This document shows, in pieces, positions 45,308 to 53,508 of a stretch of DNA of 64,000 bases. Both the position numbers and the translations under genes were made by a program. Numbering within the stretch: the stretch's first letter is position 1; every line of letters starts with the position of its first letter. The notes under the pieces were generated by a model. The model was not told the origin of the DNA and made no database searches. It saw only the letters and a list, made by a program, of their open reading frames with translations. This DNA comes from Anaeromonas sp052088025 (GTDB lineage: Bacteria; Bacillota; Clostridia; Tissierellales; SIT17): the NCBI RefSeq assembly GCF_052088025.1, contig NZ_JBQCYD010000001.1:71533-135532 (forward strand), written 5' to 3'.

Positions 45308-45372
45308 TGTCATTCATACCGATTAGGATGTCATTCATCAATTTACACTTCTATGATTTAAAAATTTATGAT
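45308..45372 (+). promoter_or_regulatory. LytTR (AgrA) site B and promoter of agrBD
   Basis: Two perfect copies of TGTCATTCAT at 45308-45317 and 45329-45338, 21 bases start to start, followed by -10 TATGAT at 45367-45372. The distance from the repeat to the -10 box (28 bases) is the same as in site C. Bases 45264-45280 and 45308-45324 form a perfect 17-base inverted repeat, so sites A and B face away from each other around one centre. Confidence 0.75.
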
Positions 45373-45401
45373 ATTTTAATATAAAGGGGTATACGATAGA
45401 G

Positions 45402-46010
45402 ATGGAAATAGTAATTAATAAAATGGTAGACTCGATTTATAATTATTTTAATAAATATATAGATTTAGATGAACTTGAAAGTGCAAAATTAAAATATTCT
45501 TTGAATACTATAATAAGCGAAGTTTCTAAACTAATTATATTATTTCTTATATTTATTATTTTAGATAGAAAGACTTTTTATTTGTATTCTATAATAACTT
45601 TATTTACTATAAGACCATTTACAGGAGGCTTACACTTTGATAATTATTTAAATTGTTTGATATTTTCTATATTATTCTTTTTACTAGTATTATTTTCAAC
45701 AATATATATAACTATCACACCTTTATTAGCTTTTGTTTTATTTGTTTCTTCATCTATATCCATAGCAACATTGGTGCCAATTCAATCTAAATATAGATTG
45801 ATAGCTAATAGAAAGAAATCACTTAAAATGAAACTTATAGGCTTATTGAGTATCTTTATTCATTATATAGTTTTTATAATTAATCCTGAAAACCTTTACA
45901 TTATTAACGCAATATGGTTGTTAAGTTTTCAATCCTTTCAACTGATTATATCCAAGGGGGTAATACTGTATGAAAAAAACAGGTCTGAATTTCACAAAAG
46001 TAATTCGTAA
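45402..46010 (+). CDS. agrB: AgrB, autoinducer-processing membrane endopeptidase
   Basis: A 202-aa AgrB protein with five to six membrane helices. The catalytic pair is His78 in RPFTGGLHFD (71-80) and Cys85 in NYLNC (81-85), seven residues apart as in Staphylococcus AgrB. It cuts AgrD at the end of the signal core and joins the core into a ring. The last 41 bases overlap agrD (45970), so the two are co-translated. The promoter bears LytTR site B, which would make the module self-inducing. Confidence 0.92.
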   Translation: MEIVINKMVDSIYNYFNKYIDLDELESAKLKYSLNTIISEVSKLIILFLIFIILDRKTFYLYSIITLFTIRPFTGGLHFDNYLNCLIFSILFFLLVLFSTIYITITPLLAFVLFVSSSISIATLVPIQSKYRLIANRKKSLKMKLIGLLSIFIHYIVFIINPENLYIINAIWLLSFQSFQLIISKGVILYEKNRSEFHKSNS

Positions 46011-46128
46011 TACATGCAATATTCTTATAGCAGCATCACCTTTAATTTTAACACAATCTTCCTCATTTTTATTATGGGGAGAATCTCAAATTCCTGAGAT
46101 ATTAAAAAAGGATATTAAAAATCAATAA
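45970..46128 (+). CDS. agrD: AgrD, 52-aa precursor of a predicted peptide-lactone autoinducer
   Basis: An ORF inside the end of agrB, in another frame: ATG at 45970, TAA at 46126-46128. It has an amphipathic N-terminal leader (NFTKVIRNTCNILIAASPLIL), a core ending SSSFLLW, and an acidic recognition tail GESQIPEILKKDIKN with the Pro-x-x-Leu pattern of AgrD tails. If AgrB cuts between Trp36 and Gly37, Ser32 stands five residues from the end and would close the ring SFLLW by an ester, as in lactone AIPs of the Staphylococcus intermedius group; Cys is usual in Clostridia. The exact N-terminus of the signal is not predictable. Confidence 0.85.
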   Translation: MKKTGLNFTKVIRNTCNILIAASPLILTQSSSFLLWGESQIPEILKKDIKNQ

Positions 46129-46145
46129 TTTTTTCCCATTCATAT

Positions 46146-46192
46146 AGACATAAGGATTGCTATAACTATAGCAATCCTTATGTCTTTTATTC
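46146..46192. terminator. bidirectional terminator between agrD and agrC
   Basis: Perfect 19-base inverted repeat (AGACATAAGGATTGCTATA and its complement) with T's on both sides, between the convergent agrBD and agrAC units. Confidence 0.9.
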
Positions 46193-46197
46193 CTATA

Positions 46198-47469
46198 TTA
46201 AATTATAATCCTAAAACTAATAAAGTTAGATTCATATTCTTCTCTATATTCATTTTCAACTAAAATTTCCACATTATATTTCTTTAATCTTTCTTTTATA
46301 TTATAAAGCCCATAGCCTCTACCCTTTTTCTTTTTAGTGGAAAATTCTTTTTCAAAAAACTTTTCTATTCCTTCTTCTTCTATTCTAGGATGTTTGTTAC
46401 TAACTTCTATAATATCATTACCATATTTTCTTAGAAATGATATTATAACTACATTGTCTTTTATCTCTGTTTCAAATGCATTGTCTATTAAATTTCCTAA
46501 TACCTCTATTAATTCATAGCTTTTTAATTTTGTCTCTATACTTGGATTTTCTATAATAACATTAAACTTAATATTATTTTTTTCTGCTTCTTTTTGCTTG
46601 GTAAATAAAAATCCTGCTAATATTTTATCTTTTAATTTTATAAGATTTCCCAAGTCATTTATATCTTCAATTTCTGAAGTGTATTCTTTGAGTATTTCAA
46701 CTATTTCATCATTATTATTGCCAGAATACATGGCTGAATTTATAGCCTGTATATGATTATCAAATTCATGCTGCTTCCTTCTTACTTCATTAAGTAGGCT
46801 ATCTATAATAGGTAAATCTCTTTTATACATTTCAAGCTCCTTAGCTTCATATTCATTTCTGAGACCATTTTTAATTATTATAAAATATATAAACATGATA
46901 ATTAGTGATATTGTAATATAGAAAATAATATTATTCACTAAATTGTTTCTATTTATCTTAGAATAAGTAAATATTATGGTTATTAAAATAAAAATAACTA
47001 TACCTATATTCATAAAAATATCATTTTTACTTTTTATAAAATCATAAATTAAATGAATTCTCATATATGAAGATATTAGTATTATTAATGCTATAAATAT
47101 ACTATTAGATATTAATCCATATAGGAATATTTCTTTTAATCCACCTGTAAGAATAAAAATAGGTAATACTGATATTAACTGAGTAGCTATAACTATAATT
47201 GTAGTGGTACCCCAAATAAATACTGTTTCTTTTATACTTTTTTTATACAATAAATAAATCATTATAAATGTGGTTATAAATGTCATGGAAGATGCAAATT
47301 CTAATGGTATAAATAAATCTATGGGGATTATTGTAAATGAAAAAGATAATAAATACATTATTACTCTATATTTATTTTTAAAAACTTCTTCTGATAATAA
47401 AGCATTAGAAATAATTATAAACCCTAATATATCAAAAATAGATAATATAAAAGATTCAAATATTGTCAT
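46198..47469 (-). CDS. agrC: AgrC-type sensor histidine kinase
   Basis: A 423-aa kinase: six membrane helices in the first about 200 residues make the signal sensor, a coiled linker follows, then RRKQHEFDNHIQAIN with the phosphorylated His (about 235), and a GHKL ATPase domain with N-box LGNLIDNAFE, and G-box GRGYGLYNIKERL. It overlaps the end of agrA by four bases (47466-47469). Its sensor should read the peptide made by AgrBD. Confidence 0.9.
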   Translation of the reverse strand: MTIFESFILSIFDILGFIIISNALLSEEVFKNKYRVIMYLLSFSFTIIPIDLFIPLEFASSMTFITTFIMIYLLYKKSIKETVFIWGTTTIIVIATQLISVLPIFILTGGLKEIFLYGLISNSIFIALIILISSYMRIHLIYDFIKSKNDIFMNIGIVIFILITIIFTYSKINRNNLVNNIIFYITISLIIMFIYFIIIKNGLRNEYEAKELEMYKRDLPIIDSLLNEVRRKQHEFDNHIQAINSAMYSGNNNDEIVEILKEYTSEIEDINDLGNLIKLKDKILAGFLFTKQKEAEKNNIKFNVIIENPSIETKLKSYELIEVLGNLIDNAFETEIKDNVVIISFLRKYGNDIIEVSNKHPRIEEEGIEKFFEKEFSTKKKKGRGYGLYNIKERLKKYNVEILVENEYREEYESNFISFRIII

Positions 47470-48167
47470 TGTAATAACTCCATTAACTTTTCTTTATATT
47501 TTTTACTTACAGGTATACATAAATCAATATTTTTCAAATGTAAAACCCAATTAGTTCTATCTATTTTTGTGATATAATTTTTATTTATAATACATGATCT
47601 ATGAACTCTTATAAAATCATCATTTAATTCTTCCATCAATTTATTTAATGTATAGGATTTAACTTCATATTCTTCATTTAGTGTATATATGTATATTCTT
47701 TTAAGCTGTGATTCTATATAGGTTATTTCATTTATTGAAATAACAAGTGTTTCTTCTTTTTGCTTTATAATTAAATTATTTTGTTTATCATTTGTTATTA
47801 TATTTTCTATAATAGGAGTAAGGAGTTTCTTTACCTTTTCTTTCTCAAATGGTTTTGTAATAAAAGCATATGAATGCACTTCTCTAAATGCTTCTAATTC
47901 TTCGTTTACCATAGATGTTATAAATATTATAGGTGTGATTATATATTTATTTAAATTTCTTAATTGATGTCCTAGTTTAATACCCGAATAATCCTTTAAT
48001 CCTATATCTAATATAAATATATCTATATCTGAAGATTCAGCTATTTGGAGAGCTTTAGCTGCATGTTCTTCAAATAAAACTTCTATATTATCATCTATTT
48101 CTCTTATTATTTTTATTATTGATTTTCTAATCAATTCATTATCTTCTACGATTAATATTTTACTCAT
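47466..48167 (-). CDS. agrA: AgrA-type LytTR response regulator
   Basis: A 233-aa regulator: receiver domain (about 1-120) with phosphoacceptor Asp in IFILDIGL (about 54) and Lys in FITKPF, then a LytTR DNA-binding domain (about 140-233) with ISINEITYIESQLKRIYIYT, EELNDDFIRVHRSCIINKNYITKI and VSKKYKEKL. LytTR proteins bind two 9-10-base direct repeats one helical face apart (21-base period), exactly the pattern of sites A, B and C. RBS CAGGGGG precedes the ATG. Start of the agrAC operon. Confidence 0.9.
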   Translation of the reverse strand: MSKILIVEDNELIRKSIIKIIREIDDNIEVLFEEHAAKALQIAESSDIDIFILDIGLKDYSGIKLGHQLRNLNKYIITPIIFITSMVNEELEAFREVHSYAFITKPFEKEKVKKLLTPIIENIITNDKQNNLIIKQKEETLVISINEITYIESQLKRIYIYTLNEEYEVKSYTLNKLMEELNDDFIRVHRSCIINKNYITKIDRTNWVLHLKNIDLCIPVSKKYKEKLMELLQ

Positions 48168-48249
48168 AATAAACCCCCTGACTCGTTAAAAATTAATCTA
48201 TCATTATACAAATTATAACAAAATTTTATATATTAAGCAAAGGAAAGAC

Positions 48250-48290
48250 AAGATTCTTCGCTTCTCTCAGAATGACAAAAATGACAATCA
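48250..48290. repeat. dispersed GATTCTTCGCTT...CAGAATGACA-type repeat
   Basis: AGATTCTTCGCTTCTCTCAGAATGACA (written in two parts: AGATTCTTCGCTTC, then TCTCAGAATGACA) followed by a second AATGACA. The ends ATTCT/AGAAT pair. Sequences of this form recur in intergenic regions of many bacteria and metagenomes. Only one copy is seen in this window. Confidence 0.45.
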
Positions 48291-48310
48291 CAGAAAAGTG
48301 GGAACAACAA

Positions 48311-48346
48311 TAAGAAAAGATTCCTTAAAAAAGGAATCTTTTCTTA
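48311..48346. terminator. bidirectional terminator
   Basis: Perfect 16-base stem TAAGAAAAGATTCCTT and its complement with loop AAAA, overlapping the stop region of the cation efflux gene. Confidence 0.9.
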
Positions 48347-49534
48347 TCTAATTATGTCTTGATAATCTATTTTTATATTTATTTTGCAATAAAAATCTTC
48401 ATCTATATTTTTTATAACTTCTATTAAATCATTTTTAAATTCTTCTTCTGAGAAATTTTTGCCTATTTTATTTCCATCAAGTGATACGTCAAATATGATA
48501 TATTTATAATTATCTTTTTCTATTATATTGAAATCATGTAATGTATTTATTAGATAATTATCTTTTAACTTTTCTCTTATTTCTTTTATGATTCTTTCTC
48601 TAGTTTCTGTTTCGAGTCCTATTGGATCCATGTGTATTACAAGGTCAATATCATATTTTTCTCCTATTTCTCTTTCTGCTTGATCTATTGTATTGTGAAT
48701 TGTAACTACATCTATATCTGGTGGTATTTCTGCATCTATTGTAGCCATTGTTTTTCCTGCTCCATATTGATGAACCTTTAAATCATGTACACCTAGTATG
48801 TTTTCATAGGATAATACCCCTTGTGCTATATTTTCTATCAAATCTTCACTTGGTGCTTCTCCTATTAGTTCACTTACTGCATCCTTTATAAGAGTGAATC
48901 CTGAATAAAATATCATAATTGCTACAACTACACCAATATATCCATCTATAGGAACATCTGTTACAAATGATAATAGTAGGGATAATGTCACAATAGATGT
49001 GACTAATACATCCCAAAGTGAATCTATTGCTACTGCTCTTAATGCATTTGAATTTATTTTTTTGCCTAAGTTTTTATTGAAAAAACTTAGCCATATTTTA
49101 ACTACTATTGATAAGAGTAAAAATACAAATAGTATTAATCTAAACTCTATAGGTTTTGGATCTAATATTCTATCAAATGATGATTTTATGAATTGAAAAC
49201 CTACAAACATGATTAAAATTGCTATTGTAAGTGTTGTGATATGCTCTAATCTTCCATGACCATATGGATGATTTTTATCTGGTGGTGTGTTTGAAAGTTT
49301 AAATCCTACTATAGTCATAACTGAAGATGCTGCATCTGATAAATTATTAAATGCATCTGCTGTTACAGCTATTGAAGAAATTATTATCCCTATTATCAAT
49401 TTTAATCCTGCAAGTAGTAAGTTTACAACTAATCCTATCACTCCAGAAATATAGCCTATTTTTTCTCTTGTGTATTTATTTTGATAATTTTTTTTGTTCT
49501 TTAATGTCTTTTTTAATATGTATTCTGTTAGCAT
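48344..49534 (-). CDS. cation diffusion facilitator (CDF) family transporter
   Basis: A 396-aa membrane protein with six helices in the first about 225 residues and a cytoplasmic C-terminal domain. Metal sites are seen in TADAFNNLSDAASS (helix 2, Asp/Asn/Asp) and AIDSLWDVLVTS (helix 5, Asp/Asp). The HPYGHGRLE (about 90-98) is diagnostic of the family. It uses proton exchange to expel Zn2+, Mn2+, Fe2+ or similar ions; the N/D pattern does not fix the metal. The C-terminus is extended (about 80 residues) beyond the usual HxxH-bearing domain. RBS TGGAGGATAT. Confidence 0.88.
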   Translation of the reverse strand: MLTEYILKKTLKNKKNYQNKYTREKIGYISGVIGLVVNLLLAGLKLIIGIIISSIAVTADAFNNLSDAASSVMTIVGFKLSNTPPDKNHPYGHGRLEHITTLTIAILIMFVGFQFIKSSFDRILDPKPIEFRLILFVFLLLSIVVKIWLSFFNKNLGKKINSNALRAVAIDSLWDVLVTSIVTLSLLLSFVTDVPIDGYIGVVVAIMIFYSGFTLIKDAVSELIGEAPSEDLIENIAQGVLSYENILGVHDLKVHQYGAGKTMATIDAEIPPDIDVVTIHNTIDQAEREIGEKYDIDLVIHMDPIGLETETRERIIKEIREKLKDNYLINTLHDFNIIEKDNYKYIIFDVSLDGNKIGKNFSEEEFKNDLIEVIKNIDEDFYCKINIKIDYQDIIR

Positions 49535-49595
49535 ATATCCTCCAATAATCCTTTTTTATACTACATAACTATTATAGTATAAATGAGAATTTTTA

Positions 49596-51212
49596 TCAAT
49601 TATATTGTACTTCATAACTTTCTTTTGCTTTTAAAGCTTTTCTCCATGCTATAATATCAACGATTATTATTACTAGTAAATATATATATTTTCCATATGG
49701 AAACATTCCAGCTATAAAATGAGCTAAAGCAAGCCCTCCTAATATAAATAACATACGAAAAGCATCTAATATAGAGCCTTTATCTTTTACTGCTCCAAAT
49801 TTTTCTGTAAAAGGTAGTGTCTTTGGTCCTGTGATAAATAGTAATAAAAACCCTAAATTTAATGATATATATGCTATCATCAGATCTATCAATATATTTT
49901 CCTTCAGTATAAAGAAAAATATTATACTTATTAATATAAATATTGGTGTTATCAAATTCATGAATACAGATTTAAGTGTTGCCCTATAAATAGTATTCTC
50001 ATCTATTTCAAAAAACTTATATATCCAAGCTGCTTTATAGCTATCAGAATACTTTATAAGCTGAAGTATTGTTAAAAATGCAAAGCCTACAAAATATATA
50101 GTTAATATAGAGCTAGTTCCAGAAGAAAACGCCATTATAAATGGAAATATCATACTAAATCCTAGGTTTGGATATACTCTAAGTTTAAAATTTCTTTCAT
50201 TTTTCATTATATTAGATGAAAAATCAAAAAGGGTTTTTTCTTCCTTAGTTCTACTTATAATATTACTTAGTGAGTTTGAAAATCTATGTTTTCTTTTTTT
50301 ATTTGTATCCTCATCATTTAATTTTTGAAGATTTCTTTCAAATGATGGTATCAATTTTATATATATTATTATAGAAACAATTGGTATGATTAATGCAAGT
50401 AGCGAATAAATGACTATAAATGTATTTGTATTTCTTGCAATTAAAAGTTCAAATACTGAAGCAAACCATACTGGAGGCAAAAGCCCACTCCACCATGTTG
50501 GATTAAAGTTTATCTCTAATAATTCTGATATGTCAAAAAGTCTGCCAATCACTTGATATGAAAGTGTAATAGCTATTGTAAGAGCTATTTGAACATAATT
50601 TATTATATCCTTTAATTTTTCTCCACTAAATAGTTTAAGTATTAAAAGATATAGTAGGGCTGTGAGCATTATTATAAATAAATCTAATAATATTATTGTA
50701 GCTAAATACAAAAGAAAAAATACTATCCCTTTTGAGAAGATAGATACTATTAGTGAAGGGAGTACAAGTGCAAGTGTAATCATTGAAACATAATATAATA
50801 TATGTATTATTTTTGCCATATTAAGTGTAATGCTTTCTACTGGTTTTGTAAGTATTATATTTTTATCTCTTATATCTAAAAGTACAGATGAAAAATCAGA
50901 TACTAGAGATGTCATCATAAAGAACATAAATATTCCAAATAATAAACTCATTGAAAATATATAGCTTATATCCATTGTTACAAAAAATATTAGAGGCAAG
51001 CCAAATATAAGATATATTGGAAGTGATTTTAAAAATTGATTCTTCTCTTCATCTATATTGTTATTGTCAGATACCATTACAGATTGACTTCTTCTTGTAT
51101 CTAGAGTAAGTTTTACCTTTAATATCTCCCTCATAACTTGATAATCTATGCCTAATTTAACAAATATTTTTTTAAATAAATCTAAAAATTTAAGTATTTT
51201 ATAATCTTTCAT
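49596..51212 (-). CDS. ABC-2 type permease, large
   Basis: A 538-aa membrane protein with about twelve hydrophobic segments, no other domain. It begins in the last codons of the ATPase gene (14 bases of overlap) with GAGGTG nine bases before its ATG. The pair is an exporter; the general shape matches the permeases of SkfF/YhaP or AgrB-like ABC-2 systems of Clostridia. The substrate is unknown. It is 1.4 kb from agrA, but a CDF gene and two terminators lie between, so no link with the bacteriocin is claimed. Confidence 0.75.
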   Translation of the reverse strand: MKDYKILKFLDLFKKIFVKLGIDYQVMREILKVKLTLDTRRSQSVMVSDNNNIDEEKNQFLKSLPIYLIFGLPLIFFVTMDISYIFSMSLLFGIFMFFMMTSLVSDFSSVLLDIRDKNIILTKPVESITLNMAKIIHILYYVSMITLALVLPSLIVSIFSKGIVFFLLYLATIILLDLFIIMLTALLYLLILKLFSGEKLKDIINYVQIALTIAITLSYQVIGRLFDISELLEINFNPTWWSGLLPPVWFASVFELLIARNTNTFIVIYSLLALIIPIVSIIIYIKLIPSFERNLQKLNDEDTNKKRKHRFSNSLSNIISRTKEEKTLFDFSSNIMKNERNFKLRVYPNLGFSMIFPFIMAFSSGTSSILTIYFVGFAFLTILQLIKYSDSYKAAWIYKFFEIDENTIYRATLKSVFMNLITPIFILISIIFFFILKENILIDLMIAYISLNLGFLLLFITGPKTLPFTEKFGAVKDKGSILDAFRMLFILGGLALAHFIAGMFPYGKYIYLLVIIIVDIIAWRKALKAKESYEVQYN

Positions 51213-51993
51213 GACTTTCACCTCTGGAAATGGTAGATACAATTTCTTTTGCTATGTCTTCATGATCGTCAAATCCTGTAAGTTTGTTAAATATCCCTTC
51301 AAGTGAACCTTCTTTAAGTTCTGTATTTAAACTTTCCATATTTCCATCTGCTACTATTTGTCCATCATTTAAAAGTATTATTCTATCACTTAGTTTCTCC
51401 ACTACTTCCATGATATGAGATGAATAAAATATAGTTTTACCTTTTTTTGCAAGCTCTTTTAATACTTCTTTAAAAACCAAGACACTATTTGCATCTATTC
51501 CGCTTAAGGGTTCATCTAAGAATAATATATCTGGATCATTTATAAGACTTGCTATTATGAGTATTTTTTGCTTCATTCCTTTTGAAAAAGAGTTTATTCT
51601 TCCATCATATACATCTTGTATCCCAAAAAGCTCCATTAATTTCAAGGCTTTTTCATCTATATCATCATAGCTCATGCCATATAAACTTCCTATAAATGTA
51701 AGGTATTCTCTTGGAGTTAAATTTTCATACATATCTGCAGTTTCAGGGATATATCCAATCCTTCTCTTATAATTTGACTTGTTTTCTACTATCTTTTCTC
51801 CAAATATCTCAACACTACCACTATATTCTTCTATAAGTCCTAGCATTATCTTTACTGTTGTAGACTTACCTGCTCCATTTGCTCCTATGTAACCTATTAT
51901 TTCACCCTTATTTATATCTAGATTTATATCTTTAAGTACTCTATTACTTCCATAGTACTTATTTAAATTCCTTATTTTTATTATAGTTTCCAT
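51199..51993 (-). CDS. ABC ATPase of the large ABC-2 exporter
   Basis: A 264-aa ATPase with Walker A GANGAGKST, a Q-loop in RIGYIPETADMYENLTPREYL, signature SFSKGMKQK, Walker B ILFLDEPLSGIDA and switch SSHI. A C-terminal extension of about 50 residues (DGNMESLNTELKEGSLEGIFNKLTG...) is typical of ABC-2 exporter ATPases. It is co-transcribed with the permease gene. Confidence 0.9.
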   Translation of the reverse strand: METIIKIRNLNKYYGSNRVLKDINLDINKGEIIGYIGANGAGKSTTVKIMLGLIEEYSGSVEIFGEKIVENKSNYKRRIGYIPETADMYENLTPREYLTFIGSLYGMSYDDIDEKALKLMELFGIQDVYDGRINSFSKGMKQKILIIASLINDPDILFLDEPLSGIDANSVLVFKEVLKELAKKGKTIFYSSHIMEVVEKLSDRIILLNDGQIVADGNMESLNTELKEGSLEGIFNKLTGFDDHEDIAKEIVSTISRGESHERL

Positions 51994-52049
51994 CTCTACA
52001 CCCCTTAAAAATATTATTAATATTATACCATACTATCTATAATTTTAAT

Positions 52050-52080
52050 AAAGCATAGATGAAATTCATCTATGCTTTAT
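52050..52080. terminator. intrinsic terminator
   Basis: Perfect stem AAAGCATAGATGAA and its complement, directly after the end of the aldehyde dehydrogenase gene on the minus strand. Confidence 0.88.
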
Positions 52081-52082
52081 CT

Positions 52083-53456
52083 TTATTTCAGGAATTTTTT
52101 GATTAGTTTTAAAGCAGTTTTTGAATATGGTGGATATCTAAAATTAAAATCAAATGATTTGGAGTTTTTAAATACACTTTTTTCATGAGTAAATGTATCA
52201 AAACTTGCCTTTCCATGGTAATTACCCATTCCGCTATTACCTACTCCACCAAAGGGAAGTTCTGCACTAGATAAATGAAGAACTGTATCATTTACACATC
52301 CTCCACCATATGAAACTTCTTTTATTACCTTTTCCTCTACATCTTCATTATCTGTAAATAAATATAATGCTAGGGGTTTTGGATGAGAATTCACAGTATT
52401 TATAGCATCTTCTATACCTTCATATGTGAGTATTGGTAGTATTGGACCAAATATTTCTTGCTTCATTATTTCATCATCCCAAGTAACTGAATCCATTATA
52501 GTAGGTTCTATATATAGATCCAATTTATCTGTACTTCCTCCATGAAGGATATTGCCATTTAATAGTAATTTAGATACCTTGTTAAAATGATCTTCATTGA
52601 CTATTCTAGGATAATCATTACTTTCAATTGGATTTTCACCATAAAACTTTTCTATATAGTACTTTAACTTTTCTACTAGTTTTTCTTTTAATTCACTTTG
52701 AACAAGTACATAATCAGGTGCTATACAGGTTTGTCCTGAGTTTAAAAATTTTCCCCAAACTATTCTCTCAGCAGCTATATCTATATCAGCATATTTATCT
52801 ACTATTGTAGGTGATTTGCCTCCAAGCTCTAGTGTGACAGGTGTGAGTGTCTTAGCTGCAGTTTCCATTATCTTTTTACCTACCCCTACACTTCCTGTAA
52901 AAAATATATAATCAAATTCTTCCTCTAAAAGTTCCTTAGATACACTACTTCCACCAGGAATAAATTTCACATGGTTTTCATTGAATGTTTCCTTTATGAT
53001 TTTATCAAGTATTTCTGTAGTATTTGGTACCTTCTGTGATACTGTGAGTATTGCACAATTCCCTGCTGCTATAGCACCAATTAATGGTGCAAGTGTAAGT
53101 TGAAATGGATAGTTCCAAGGTGATATTATAAATGCTACACCTAGAGGCTCCTTGTAAATATAACTTTTAGCTGGAAATTGAAATAATGGTGATTTTACCT
53201 TTTTAGGTCTGGTCCACTTTTTTAAATTGTCTGTTATATGACTTATTTCGCTTAGTGTTATGCCTATTTCAGTAGCATAAGATTCAAACTTTGATTTTCC
53301 TAAATCCTTATATAGGGCATCTGATATATCATCTTCATGTTTTTCTATATTCTTTTTTAATATATTTAATAAATCTATCCTAAATTCTATATCTTTAGTA
53401 TGCCCTGTGGCAAAATATTCTCTTTGACTTTTAAGTAATTCTTTGTATTCACTCAT
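52083..53456 (-). CDS. aldehyde dehydrogenase, class 3-like NAD(P)-dependent
   Basis: A 457-aa enzyme. Catalytic residues in family positions: Asn115 (SPWNYPF), Glu210 (LELGGKSP), Cys244 (NSGQTCIAPDYV). Cofactor loop FTGSVGVGKKI (186-196). The C-terminus carries helical, hydrophobic FRYPPYSKTALKLIKKFL, a membrane-associated tail like that of class 3 fatty aldehyde dehydrogenases. It oxidises aldehydes to acids. RBS AAAGGGGAG. Single gene. Confidence 0.92.
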   Translation of the reverse strand: MSEYKELLKSQREYFATGHTKDIEFRIDLLNILKKNIEKHEDDISDALYKDLGKSKFESYATEIGITLSEISHITDNLKKWTRPKKVKSPLFQFPAKSYIYKEPLGVAFIISPWNYPFQLTLAPLIGAIAAGNCAILTVSQKVPNTTEILDKIIKETFNENHVKFIPGGSSVSKELLEEEFDYIFFTGSVGVGKKIMETAAKTLTPVTLELGGKSPTIVDKYADIDIAAERIVWGKFLNSGQTCIAPDYVLVQSELKEKLVEKLKYYIEKFYGENPIESNDYPRIVNEDHFNKVSKLLLNGNILHGGSTDKLDLYIEPTIMDSVTWDDEIMKQEIFGPILPILTYEGIEDAINTVNSHPKPLALYLFTDNEDVEEKVIKEVSYGGGCVNDTVLHLSSAELPFGGVGNSGMGNYHGKASFDTFTHEKSVFKNSKSFDFNFRYPPYSKTALKLIKKFLK

Positions 53457-53508
53457 GTTTTCTCCCCTTTACCTTTTAAACATAATTACCCCAAAAAATA
53501 TTTTAATA

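Noticed and set aside
49596..51993. The large ABC-2 pair as a third bacteriocin transporter
   Set aside because: It is separated from agrA by a cation efflux gene and two strong terminators, and no TGTCATTCAT repeat lies in its promoter.
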